Shown here piece after piece: positions 33,043 through 45,700 of a DNA stretch of 64,000 nucleotides (positions within the stretch are counted from its first letter, which is position 1; each line of letters opens with the position of its first letter). The position numbers and the translations under genes were made by a program. The notes below the pieces were generated by a model. That model had not been told where the DNA came from and did not search any database. It saw only the letters and a list, made by a program, of their open reading frames with translations. Source of the DNA: Azorinus chamasolen (lineage: Eukaryota > Mollusca > Bivalvia > Cardiida > Solecurtidae); contig OY755251.1 of the NCBI GenBank assembly GCA_963576725.1, positions 36,772,862 through 36,836,861 on the forward strand, read 5' to 3'.

Positions 33043-34713
33043 ACCTCGGTTGTTAGTGCCAAGACAGTGCAGAGCTTTAGATCAGGTCAACAAAAGTGTT
33101 ATTAATTTTGCCTGCTGTCACCGCTATGTGTGTACACAAAGGCCTAGTGTATAGATCCAGATTCTGATCTTGGAATTAAGGTTTGCAACCTCAGGTCCTT
33201 AAATTGTATCACTTGACCTGACACTGTCCTTAATCAAAATACCAGGTATCTTAACTTCGCTAATAATCTGACGTGTCTGTCAGTAATACTCGCAAGAGGA
33301 TTTGGCAGTATATATCGATAGATAAGCATATAGTAAATTAGTAATGCCATGCAAGTACAAGCTTGAAGAACAAAACAAAACAAAAACAATAATAAACATG
33401 AAGAATAAAATTAAAAACCCACCTGGAGAACTCAAGAGGTCAAATGTGACAACTAGTGTTTAAAAACAATAAAGCATAGATTTGTAAAACTATTCACCAG
33501 TTTGTTCAAATTGACAAGCTATATCGATGAAATTATTACATTCTCTTTGATTAAGTTATCACTTTCAATTATTGACATGTCGCCAACGAAGCTGGATAAC
33601 AATGATAGAAACCGAGGGGTCCGAATGAATGTACAACCAAAATCTCGCGAGATGCGAGTAACTAATATACGCAAAGTAGATTTTACGGCGAAAGGGCGAT
33701 AAGAACAAAAATGATACGATATCGGTTTACAACTTTGCTTCCAAACTTTTATTTTTTCGTTTTGTAAACACATAAGGATCACTTCAAAATACATTTAATA
33801 TCATAATTCAAGAGAAATAGTGCAGTATTAAAAATTTATGTGTTTGCAATCCGGGAATATAATTTCTTGTCGATCTTTTCGCCTAAAACTCCTCATTGCG
33901 TATGTCAGTCATAAAATGTCGCCGAAAACAACAAAGTAAAATTACCAGGGTGAATACTTCAAGAATGGTTTCGTGAGCTGTAGAAAGAAAGGAAACAATC
34001 AATCTTTAAATAGGTACAGTCTATGCTCTTAATATTTTAATTATGATTTGACGATAAGAGCGCGTTATGTGCATGCATTTTGCAACTTAATTAAAAGTAA
34101 TGTGTTTTCGCGACTCCTTTTCGATCCTGATAATTTCTACGCTCACTCACTGATCATTTCAGGGATTAATGTTCAAACTAATTGATTTGAAATCTTCTTT
34201 GATTATAAATATGTAACGGATTCAATGCTCTACTGTAAGAATCGAAGAAAAAATATGGCTGCATGTTAACCCTTTCCCTTACTGAAAACAAAGTGCAGGC
34301 CATAATTGTTGTTTTAACACATCAGGTTTTAATTGGGTTAGGGGTTTTACTGCCTAAAGTCACTGAAATTTCTCATCTTATGCAATTTACATCCTGTCAG
34401 CAAGTGTCTTTGAAGTGTTTGAAATCTTCGAATTTTGCCGACTTTGATTCCCCGACCAATTTTTACTCAATTTTCCGCAATAAGTAAAACAAGATCTTGA
34501 GGTAATAATATATATATGTGTTTGTTATTTGAATACAATAATGACTGATTCAGCAACAAAAAGTATTTAACATAATTTAGATCTAAGTAATTTATATCAA
34601 AATTAACTTTTATTTAGAGCACTTTCTAATGAACCTGATCGGAAGTTCTTTGGGTTTTCTGAGATCGAGTCACACAACATACATGATCAGCAACAATGTA
34701 AAACTTGATAAAA
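33043..34713. other. intergenic, candidate TAF6 promoter region
   Basis: Mostly unique. Holds TCTCGCGAGA and scattered CpG at 33560-34130, and an isolated MITE A end at 34265-34283. No coding frame supported. Confidence 0.45.
33643..33652. promoter_or_regulatory. TCTCGCGAGA promoter palindrome
   Basis: Perfect TCTCGCGAGA inside a CpG-containing, repeat-free stretch (about 33560-33960). This motif marks housekeeping promoters in animals and is bound by BANP. It lies 2.9 kb before the TAF6 splice acceptor at 36543, so it may mark the TAF6 transcription start and a non-coding first exon. The assignment to TAF6 is inference. Confidence 0.5.
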
Positions 34714-35070
34714 CCTTGATAGTGTAGACCCTGATTAGTACTTTCAGATAGCGTAGATCCTGATCAGTAATTTCAGATAGTGTAAACCCTGATCAGTACT
34801 GTCAGACTGTAGACCCTGATCAGTACTGTAAGATAATATAGACCCTGATCAGTACTGTTAGGTAATGTAGACCCTGATCAGTACTGTCAGATCCTGGTCA
34901 GTACTGTCAGATATTGTAGACCCTAATCAGTACTGTAAGATAATATATAGACCCTGATCAGTACTGTTAGATACTGTAGACCCTGATCAGTACGCTTAGA
35001 ACCTGATCAGTGCTGTCAGATAGTGTAGACCCTGATCAGTACTTCAGATAGTGTAGACCCTGATGGTCTG
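34714..35070 (+). repeat. GACCCTGATCAG tandem array
   Basis: Roughly a dozen degenerate 20-33 bp units of the form GTAGACCCTGATCAGTACTG then TCAGATA. The GTAGACCCTGATCAG part matches the hairpin arm of family A MITEs. Confidence 0.9.
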
Positions 35071-35312
35071 ATTAAAACATGATATACTGTTTGTTTTGTA
35101 TCCCCACAATATAAATCATGATTATTTTTTTATATAATGCATTAGTAAAGTTTGGATTTATTTCTAATTTCTTTCTTTGCACCTCCTGTATGTTTACTCT
35201 TACTTACCTTTACCTGTAAAAAAAATTAAATCATCAGAAACAAAGTTTAATTTCCTACAATTTTATTCTGAAACATAAAAGCTTAATAACAATTATACTT
35301 ATTATAGTTGTG

Positions 35313-35566
35313 TTTAACCCTTTACACCATGAATATTCACATATCTTATAAGAAATAATGACATCATGAATATTAATTAGATTAGTTGTCATGATAGCAT
35401 ATGATTGGAATTTTTTGCCATGGCAGAAACTGTAAAACCATATCTATACTATATCATAAGCAAACATAGCGGACCCTGATGAGATGGCTCTTACAGGAAC
35501 CATCTGTTCTGGGTCTACTCTGTTTGCAAAGACATAGAATGGCATATTTATGGATTTAAGGGTTAA
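35313..35566 (-). mobile_element. MITE A2
   Basis: Full copy, TTTAACCCTTTACACC to TTTAAGGGTTAA. Confidence 0.88.
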
Positions 35567-35689
35567 AAGCAAATGAGAGTACAGCAGTACAGAACTATAA
35601 TTATGCAGAAAGTCCCTAATATTAATTGGGACTTTCTGTATTACTTTTGATATGTATTAAGCAATACCCTGTACTAATGTTATGGTCTA

Positions 35690-36081
35690 TAGACAGATCT
35701 CACTTGAGCGACCTGGTCACCTTCAAAGACATTTGTACGTCCATCCAAAAGTTTGTGTCCTTTCTATAACTTTTTTATCTGTGAATGGATTTCAAAATAA
35801 CCTGGCACAAATGTTCACCACACGAAGACGATGTATCATGTTCAACTCCCTGGTCCGTGGGTCAAAAGTCAAGGTCATCCTTCAGGGTCAAAAGTCGGGG
35901 CATAGTGTTTCACAAACACATCTTGTTTATCTGTGAATGGATTTCAAAATAACTTGGCACAAATGTTCACCACACAAAGATGATGTGTCACGTTCAACTC
36001 CCTGGTCTATGGGTCAAAGGTCAAGGTAACAGGGTACAATTTTGGGGGGGCATTTGTCACGTGACTGTGACAGCTCTTGTT
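35690..36081 (+). mobile_element. Helentron-like element
   Basis: Two roughly 150 bp cores (TATCTGTGAATGGATTTCAA at about 35777 and 35928), then GTCACGTGAC and terminal CTCTTGTT at 36074-36081. Confidence 0.75.
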
Positions 36082-36224
36082 AAAAATGTATAATATTTCA
36101 AATATTTTCTTGCACGGATATATCATTAAGACAAGTATATCAAAACTGAAGAGAATTTAAAAAAAAAAACCTGCTTCTACATAGGTTTAAAAGTTGTCCC
36201 AAAATAGTGAAAAAAGCCCTGCTG

Positions 36225-36506
36225 ATAGGTGTTTTTTTATGACTTTTGCAAATAGAGTAAATACAATAGACACAAATTCTGTTGGAGCATTTCAGTTTTA
36301 TAATAACATATGAACACAAGAAGTTTTGGTCATGGCAGAAACTGTAGATTGATATCTTCATTATTTCATAAGCAAACAGACCCTGATCAGGCGGCACCTA
36401 CAGGAGCTGTCTGATTTGGATTACTATGTTCTACTATAGGAGCCGTCTGATCTGGATCTACTGTTTGCAAATGCGTGAAAACTCATTTATATGAAGGAAA
36501 GGGTTA
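36225..36506 (-). mobile_element. MITE A2 just before the TAF6 start exon
   Basis: Hairpin tip duplicated (AGGAGCTGTCTGAT and AGGAGCCGTCTGAT); ends 38 bp before the coding exon. Confidence 0.75.
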
Positions 36507-36543
36507 AACAGAGATTGGATAATAAACAAATATTTCTTTCCAG

Positions 36544-36751
36544 ACACAACAAGTCCAAGCCATAGTAGCCTTACAGTCAAACAATGGATGAGAAGCATTC
36601 TAAGGATGGCAAACAGCAGCACGTCAATGGACACCTGACAGGAGAGTCTGTGAGGGTGATAGCAGAGTCTGTGGGCATCAGTGGACTACCAGACGGAGGA
36701 GCCAATTACCTGGCAGAGGATTGTACATATCGCCTTAAAGAAGTGGTGCAG
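36544..36751 (+). CDS. TAF6: TAF6 first coding exon
   Basis: Acceptor TTTCTTTCCAG ends at 36543, so 36544-36583 is 5' UTR and at least one non-coding exon must lie upstream. The coding part is 36584-36751, residues 1-56, with the first helices of the histone fold ([30 protein letters not shown]). Donor GTGAGT, phase 0. Confidence 0.92.
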
Positions 36752-39700
36752 GTGAGTTTCGTTAAAAGTAACTTAAAACACAGCATCCACTCAAATATGT
36801 ATAACATAAATGTGGATATTTAACCCTTTCCCTGAATATTTATGTAAGAAATAATGACATCATGAATATTTAATAGATTAAGATGTGTAAATCAAAACAT
36901 ATTGTAGAATTACTCCTTTATTTCTCCACCAAACCCTATGTTGTGACCACTCTTTAGAATCTTCTCGTCGAGACAGTTCTAAAGAGTGGTCGCAGTATAG
37001 GGTTTGGTGGAGAAATGACAATTTTAGTATTTGGGTACACATCCTTTTATGTAGCTCTGGTATTGTAAAGTAGTGCATACCAAAGACCTGTGACCCTGAT
37101 CTGGGTCTACTCTGTTTGCAAAGGTGTTCACAAAATTGCATATGTACACAGGATGTTGTGATATTTGTATAAATTTTAAAGTCAGATGTATTATGAGTTA
37201 ATATGAAACAGAGCAGACCCTGATCAAATAGCTCCTACAGCAACCGTCTGATCTTGGTCTACTCTGTTTGCAAAGGCATGAAAAGGCATTTGTATGAGAA
37301 ATGGGTTAAAGCATTATTTATTGTTTGATTCTTATATTCACTTTTATCTGTTTTGTTTTTTTCAACCACCTAGGAGGCGATGAAGTTTATGAACCATGGA
37401 AAGAGAATGAAACTGACCTGTGGGGACTTCGATAATTCCTTGAGAATGAAAAATGTAGAGGTAATTGTATGGTCTTAACCCTCTCCTTCATATAAGCGCT
37501 TTTTCACGCCTTTGCAAACACAGCAGACAGCCGTCTGATCCGGGTCTACTCTGTTTGCTTACAACATGATAAAGATCTTATACTGCAGTTTTTGTCAAAG
37601 AAAAAAATGCCCATGACCATGCTACTTAAATTCATTACATTATTTCTTACATGCATATTGTACAGGTAACGGGTTAAGCCACCATAAAACGAGATGTAAT
37701 TCTGGGTCTTTAAGGCAGAAGGTAGCTTAACCCTTTCCTCAATAAATATGCCTTTCTATGCCTCTGTAAAAGTCACCTATTGAAACCATTGTGATAAATT
37801 CAGAGCATTTGCTCATATAGGAGCAAATGCTCTTTTTTATCACAATGGTTTCAAACTACAAAATTCTTAAAAAAAATCCTTTTCTCTAATTAATGCTCCT
37901 TTTCGGTAAATTTATTCAAAGTGGTTGAATCTAAAAATAACCTATGAGGGAATGGGTTAATGCAGGTTCCTACTACTTTATACATTATTTTGCTTTGCAC
38001 CATATGTATGATAGACACTATCCATCCTAAATATTAATGAACTAAGTATTTTACATGGTCATATTAAATAAATGAATATATTACTATGACAGATAGTATA
38101 GAATCAGATTAAGATATTGTATAAGCTAGCAAAGCAAACCCTGATCAGACAGCTCCAACAGGAACTGTTTCATCTGAGTCGACTATGTCTGCAAAGGTGT
38201 TAGGTGAGAAATGAATATTCATGTTAGAAATTATGACATTGTGAATATTAATTGGATACTTTTATGCCCCCAACGGCGGGCATATAGTATTCGCATTGTC
38301 CGTCCGTCCGTCCCAAATTTCGTGCCCCTTCTATAATTTTTTATCTGTGAATGAGTTTCAAAATAACCTGGCACAAATGTTCACCACACAAAGATGATGT
38401 GTCGCGTTCAACTCTCTGGTCCATGGGTCAAAGTTCAAGGTCATCCTTCAGGGTCAAAGGTCAGGGCATAATGTTTCACAAACACATCTTGTTTTTTAGA
38501 TGGCATATTACAACATGGAACTTTTGCCAAAGAGGAAACTATAGAATCAGATCTATTTTATTCCATAGGCAAACAAAGCATAGGAGTCATCTGATCTGGG
38601 TCTACTTTGTTTGCAAAGGCATAGAAAGGCGTATTTTTTAAATGAAGGGTTATAAGGTATACCGTATTTATGGAGTTGAGCCATTGAAACTCAAAATTTA
38701 CGAAGTACATTGTATAGGGTTAAGCAACCACCTGATTTTCAAGACTCCATGCGCAATCAATAAAGATGTGCTCTACTGTATAATGTAAAAAGATAAGCAA
38801 TTACTCTCTTGTAAAATAGTTTGAAATACAACTTGTATAAGTTTATAAGTTTCTGAATAGTTCTTGATATAATTAGGAAAAAACATAATAATTTTTAAAA
38901 GTATGATAAATTCTGAAACCATTTGAAGCCAGGTGAACAGCTGAATAATGTAATAAATGCATAATAAATGACAATTGTATGAGGTTAATCTGTCAGAAGG
39001 TAATCAGAATAAACTTAAGCTTTTAACCCTTTTCCTCATATAAACGTGTTTTCACGCATCTGCAAACAGAGTAGACCAAGATCAGACAGCTCCTATAGGA
39101 GCCATCTGATCAGGGTCTGCTCTGTTTGCTTATGGAATCTGAAAGATCTGTTTCTTTACTTTCTAAAAAGGCTACAATGTTCTAACTTCCATATTTAATT
39201 GTAACTATTTTGTCCATGGATATTCAGTAAGTATTGAAATTTGTAATAAACACAGAACAGGGAAAATAACTGAATAAGTTAAATAACTGAATAATTCAAG
39301 TTGACACAATTTTGATAACAATGAATTAATTAAACTGGCATAGCTGCAAATAATGTAGGGCTTGATCAAACAGGTTCCAGCTGATCTGGGTCTGCATTAT
39401 TGTGAGCAGAGCTGCAGATAAAGGTGCGTACCCAAATTCTAATATCGCCATTTCTCCACCGAACCCTATACTGTGACCACTCTTTAGAATCGTCTCTTTG
39501 AGACGATTCTAAAGAGTGGTCACAGCATAGGGTTTGGTGGAGAAATAAAGAAGTAATTCCTGAAAATGATTTAATTTACGCATCTTATCTGGAGCCCTGG
39601 TGAGTTTATCTGTCCAAATACTTTAGGGATAACTTTGGTACACTCTTGTTATTTCAACCTCTGTATGGATTTCATATTAAGGTATAGCTAGGGTACACTC

Positions 39701-42700
39701 ATGTTATTTCAGCCTCTGTATGGATTTCATACTAAGGTATAACTAGGGTACACTCTTGTTATTTCAGCCTCTGTATGGATTTCATACTAAGGTATAACTT
39801 GGGTACACTCTTGTTATTTCAGCCTCTGTATGGATTTCATACTAAGGTATAACTTGGGTACACTCTTGTTATTTCAGCCTCTGTATGGATTTCATATTAA
39901 GGTATAGCTAGGGTACACTCATGTTATTTCAGCCTCTGTATGGATTTCATACCTAGGTATAACTAGGGTACACTCTTGTTATTTCAGCCTCTGTATGGTT
40001 TTCAGCCACTGTATGGTTTTCATATATAGTTGAGTCCTTACTAAGGTACACACTTGTTATTTCAGCCACTGTATGGTTTTCATTCCTCGGACTTTGTACC
40101 GTTCCGGTTTGCCAGTGGTGGTGGGAGAGAGCTTCATTTTATGGATGACAAAGAACTTGATCTACAAGATGTAATTAATTCATCCCTTCCCAAAGTACCT
40201 TTGGATGTCACAATGAAAGGTAGAAAACACTTTTATAAGTCTACTTTGTGCTGGCTATTTGATTAAAATGTTACCCACAGACAATTGTTTTCGTATAAAC
40301 ATTCTGTTTAATTTAGTCCCTGGAACTCAAAATGCTTTGAATCAATTTGTCCTGGTAACAGTTGAAAATGTTTCACTTTGAATGTGGGAAATGAGTGTAC
40401 TGGCATTTGGAAGCAGAGAAGTTTTTGATGACCACTTAAGACAGGTTCTCCTGTAGTTTTATAAAAGCTTAAACAAGTTAGATGTCAGTATAAGTTATTC
40501 TGTATCCTACACTCAGCTCACTGGCTGTGCATTGATGGGGAACAGCCATCCATCCCTGAGAACCCTCCACCAGCGAGCAAGGACCAACAGAAGCTAGAGA
40601 TATTGGACACTTCTGTGAAGACTCTGATAGACAAGAACCAGCCAAAGGCTGGGGTAAAGCCAGGAGATCATGGCAAGCATCGACACAAGCCAAAGGGTGT
40701 ATCCGACCTGGTCAAGATGAAGGAGCTGACAATGCACGAACTGTCTGTGGTATGTAATTCTGACTACCCTTTAACCCTTTCCCTCATATAAACATGTTTC
40801 CGCGCATTTGCAAACAGAGTAGACCCAGATCAGACGGCTCCTATAGGAGCTGTCTAATCAGGATCTGCTCTGTTTGCTCATGGAATTTGATAGATCTGTT
40901 TCTTTACTTACTAATATGGCTACAATGTTCTACCTCCAATATTTCATTGTAACTATTTTGTCCATGAATGTTCAGTAGGTGTTGAAATTTGGAATAAACA
41001 TAGAACAGGGAATGGGTTAACCCTTTCCCTCGTATAAATGCCTTTTAACACATTTGCAAACAGAGTAGACCCAGATCAGATGGCTGCTATAGGAACCATC
41101 TGACCAGAGTCTGCTCTGTTTGCTTTTGACATGATAAAGATCTGATTTTACAGTTCTTTGTCAAAGCAGAACATTCTCTGAAAAGTTTACGAACTGTGAA
41201 AATTCGGATAGTAAATATTTGTGATGTCATTATTTCTTACATGAATATGCAACAGGGAAAGGGTTAACCCATTACTCTATGAATATTCATGGCAGAAACA
41301 ACCCATTATTAATATTAATTAGTTATTTACTTTATATCCTTATATAAAACAAACACATAGCCAAATTGTATAGAATCAGATCTAAAATATTCTGCAAAAA
41401 CACAGAGCAGACCCTTATCAGACAGCTTCTACAGGAATCTCTGATATATGTGTGAAAAGGTTTCTGGTGTCTCCATGGATTAGAGAGATAACCCTTTACT
41501 ATATGAATATTTATACAAGAATTCCTGACTTGATAATTATTAATTTAATAGATGAATTGAGTAAAGGAATTTTGGTCATGGCAGAAACTATAGAATCTGA
41601 TCAATATTATTTCATAAGACAGAGGAGACTGTGATCAGACGACTTCTGCAAGAGCTGTCTGATCTGGGTCTCTTCTGATTGCAAATGTCTGAAAAAAATG
41701 TTTTTATTTCGGGTAAAGGGTTTAATATGATTGTGGAAAATTCACATTACATATTTAATAGTTATTAATTATAAATTAGGTATTTTTCTCTAATATTTTG
41801 CTCAGACCATACAAGTTGAATAAATCAATGGAAAAGGAGCAATAACTAGAGAAAATGAAAATTTCAGAATTTTGTAGTTTGAAACCATTGTGATAAATAG
41901 AGTATTTGCTCCTGTAGGAGCAAATGCTCTATTCATCACAATGGTTTCAAGAAGTGACTATTACAGAGGCGTAGAAAGGCGTATGTATGGAGGAAAGGGT
42001 TAAGCTTGGGTTCATTGATAAGCAGTTGCTGTTTTCTTCATTATTTGAATAGGAGCAGCAGTTGTATTACAAGGAGATTACAGAAGCATGTGTGGGATCC
42101 GACGAGACTAAGAGATCCGAGGCCCTTCAGAGTCTGTCCACAGACCCAGGGCTGCACCAGATGCTGCCGAGGTTCACCACCTTTATCTCTGAAGGCGTAA
42201 GTCTGTACTTCATCTCAAAAGCTTAATACAAAACTTTCATAAACTGCGCTCTATGAGTACTAGGCACTTTAGGGGTTGAGAAAGGAACCTTTTACGGTTA
42301 AGAGAGGAACTCTTTATGGTTTGAGAGGAATCTTTTTTGGTTGAGGGGAACCTTTTTATGCCCCCCCAATGGCGGGCATATAGTAATCGCATTTTCCGTC
42401 TATCCGTCCATCCGACCGTCCCAAATATTTTGGTTGAGATAGGCTCCTTTTCAGGATAAGAAAGATTCCTTTTTTGGTTGAGAGAGGTTCCTTTAATGGT
42501 TGTGAGAGGAACCATTTCTGGTTGAGAAAGATACCTTTTTGTATTGAGAGAGGTACCTCTTCTGAAGGAGTCTTTCATGTGTCTATTTTTACTACACACT
42601 TAGGTGAAGGTCAACATTGTACAGAACAACCTGGCCTTGCTGATCTACCTGATGAGAATGATGAAGGCTTTGATGGAGAACCAGACGCTGTATCTGGAAA

Positions 42701-45700
42701 AATATGTAAGTTTGCAGATCTGTAGACAATAGGAGTACTGGGCTACAGTAAAACCTCTCTATAACGGCCACTAAATTGTGTTAATTAGTTGGTATTTAGG
42801 GCAGGTGGCTGCTAAAAGCAAGGTGAAAGTAAAACAGAACACTCCTAAAAGCGTGTTCTGTTTTACTTTCACCTTGCTCTAAGCAGCCACCTGCCTTTAA
42901 CACAAAATACTTGATGTAATTTAGTGGCCGTTATAGAGAGGTTTTACTGTATTTCTCAAATTTCTCAGAAAAAACTTATTGCTGTTTCTTAGCCATTTCA
43001 AACAAGTACCAGAAATGTTTTGCAGAGAAATATTAACCTTTTACCAAATAGAAATGTCTTTTATTGCCATTACAAATAGAGTAGACCCAGATCAGATAGC
43101 TCCTATAGGAGGCATCTGATCAGAGTGTGCATTGTTTATGAAAGAAAAATACAGGTATGATTTCACAGTTTCGCCATGAACAAAATATTCTGTGTTCATA
43201 TACATCATGTACCATTTTAAATGCTATATCCAGTCATGTCTAATTCCAGGGATAAAACTGAGTACCGTATACGGTATATCAGCTAATTGTAAATAATTTG
43301 TTTGCTTCTAAGTCATGTGTTCAAACTTTATTAATGTAAATTATTTGACTGAAATTAGAAAATTCAGAAACAATCAAATTATTTTGTACATTTGTACTGA
43401 TGAATCACACTGACATACAGTTTAACCTGTACGTGTTTCTTACAGTTACATGAGTTTGTGCCAGCTGTCATCTCCTGCATTGTCAGCAAGCAGCTGTGTA
43501 TGAGGCCTGACGTGGACAACCACTGGGCTTTGAGAGACTTCGCTGCCAGACTAAATGCACAGATCTGCAAGTAAGCCATGCAGTGTGTCTATATCTGGCT
43601 ACCTTATATTTAATCTTTGTTTGATAATCATGATTTACGAAAGGCCTGCATCTGGTCAGCTTGACATTACTTTGTATTTCTTGGATAGAATTCAATGTTA
43701 TCTGGTGCACATCAGTTTATGGTGAAGGTGTGTCACATACCAGAACCATAATTATGGTCTAGCCCATATTTTATTTATCTCCCATTTCTGAATTTTTGGC
43801 TCACAAGAACACAAACTGTTAGGATTGCTGAATGTCTGTTGTCTGTTGACATCTAGCACTAGAATTCTCAAGCAATCTTAATCTAATCAAATTTCATAGT
43901 TATTTGTGTGCCCAAAAAATATCAGCCAAGCTATATTATATCATTAGTAAACAGAGCCTATAGGAGCCGTCTGATCAGGGTCTTCTCTGTTTGCAAATAC
44001 ATGGAAAGGTGTTTATATGAAGGAAAGGTTTAAAACATATGGGAGCTTAATGGGTTGTGGAAGTCATGCAGAAGCTCCTTTGGGAGCTTTCTGCATGACT
44101 ATCACCCTACATTAAGCTGTGGTCTGCCTTAAAAGCTTCTTACTATACAGTGATGTAGTTAATTTATTTTTTTTACAGGAACTTTCACAATAATGTGAAC
44201 AATATTCAGGCAAGGGTCACAAAGACATTCAGCCGTGCCATTAAGTCTGAGAAAGCTGCTTTAGCCACAATATATGGTGCCTTATCGGGACTTGGGGAGC
44301 TTGGACCAGAGGTAATTGCTTCGTGACACTTACTTGTACAGAAAAACCTGCTTATTGCAACCAATTAATGGATACTCAGTAGAACCTGTCTTAACCCTTT
44401 CCTCCATAGGCTATTTTTTGACCCAACCTCTTTGAATGAATCTACCCAAAAGGAGCATTTACTAGAGAAAAGTAAACTTTTAGAATTTTGTAATTTGAAA
44501 CCATTGTGATAAATAGAGCATTTGCTCATATAGGAGCAAATGCTCTATTTATCTCAATGGTTTCAAGAAGTGGTTATTACAGAGGCATATTTATGGAGGA
44601 AAGGGTTAAGCAACCATTTATTTATTGAGCATAGGGGTGTTAAAAAGCAGGTGGATGCTTAATGCTGGACAAACTTAATGCAGAAAGCTGGTACCAAAGG
44701 ATACGTCGATACGCCAGATTTAAATGTCACACTATTTATGCCCCGCCTTTAGGCGACAGGGGCATTAAGTCCTTGTCCATCCATACATCTGTATATACGT
44801 ACGTATGTATGTCCGTACAGTCGTCCCAAATTTTCATCAAGGATTTCTTGGCTTGTGTAAGGTGGAATAATTTTATATTTGGTCTGAAGCATTATCATAG
44901 TGAGTTGTAACGTGTCTCCCCTTTTCAGGTCTGTTGTCCATCTACTTCCTGTTTGCGACACTTTGATTGAATTTTGGTGATTGTTTACAAAAAATTTCAT
45001 CAAGGATTTCTTTGCTTGTGTAAGCTGCAATTTGATATTTGGTCTAAAGCATAATCATAGTGAGTTGTACCGTGTCTCCCCTTTTCAGGTCTGTCGCTCA
45101 TCTATTTCCTGTTTGCCGGCCGGGGCATACGTGTCCCATGGACACATTTTCTTTTATTTCTAGCTGTCTCATCTGGTACCAAAGGATGCTGTGATAAGCC
45201 AGAGTTTACTATATTTACTTTTAAGTTTATTAACCCTTTAATCCATAAATATGCCTTTCTACGCCGTTGCAAACAGAGTAGACCCTACTCAGACGGCTCC
45301 TAGGATCCGTCTGTTCAGGGTCTGCTCTGTTTGCTTATGGTATAATATAGATATGATTCTGCAGTTTTTGCCAAGGCAAAAAAGTCCTGCCCCATGTACT
45401 ATTATAACAAATTAATCTATTTTAATATTTATGACGTCATTATTTCTTTCAAAAATATTAATTGAGGAAAGGGTTAAAAGACTTTAAATAATATTAATAG
45501 TTGAAGCCTCTGTTAGATTGCATGAGCATGTGCTAAACAACCACTTTAATTTTTCATTCATATGGTACCTTCACATAAAGCTGCTGAACATAGGTTTCAA
45601 GGCCATAAGGCCATAGATAAATGACTTACAGTAGAACCTGTCTTAAGCAGCCATAAAAAAGAAGTCTAATTATGGGTCTGTAAGGCAGGTGGTAGCTTAA

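Noticed and set aside
34714..35070. CRISPR-like regular repeats
   Set aside because: Eukaryotic context; units are degenerate and contiguous, with no unique spacers or cas genes.
35682..35936. 84-codon plus-strand frame near the TAF6 5' end
   Set aside because: Lies wholly within the tandem cores of the Helentron-like element 35690-36081.
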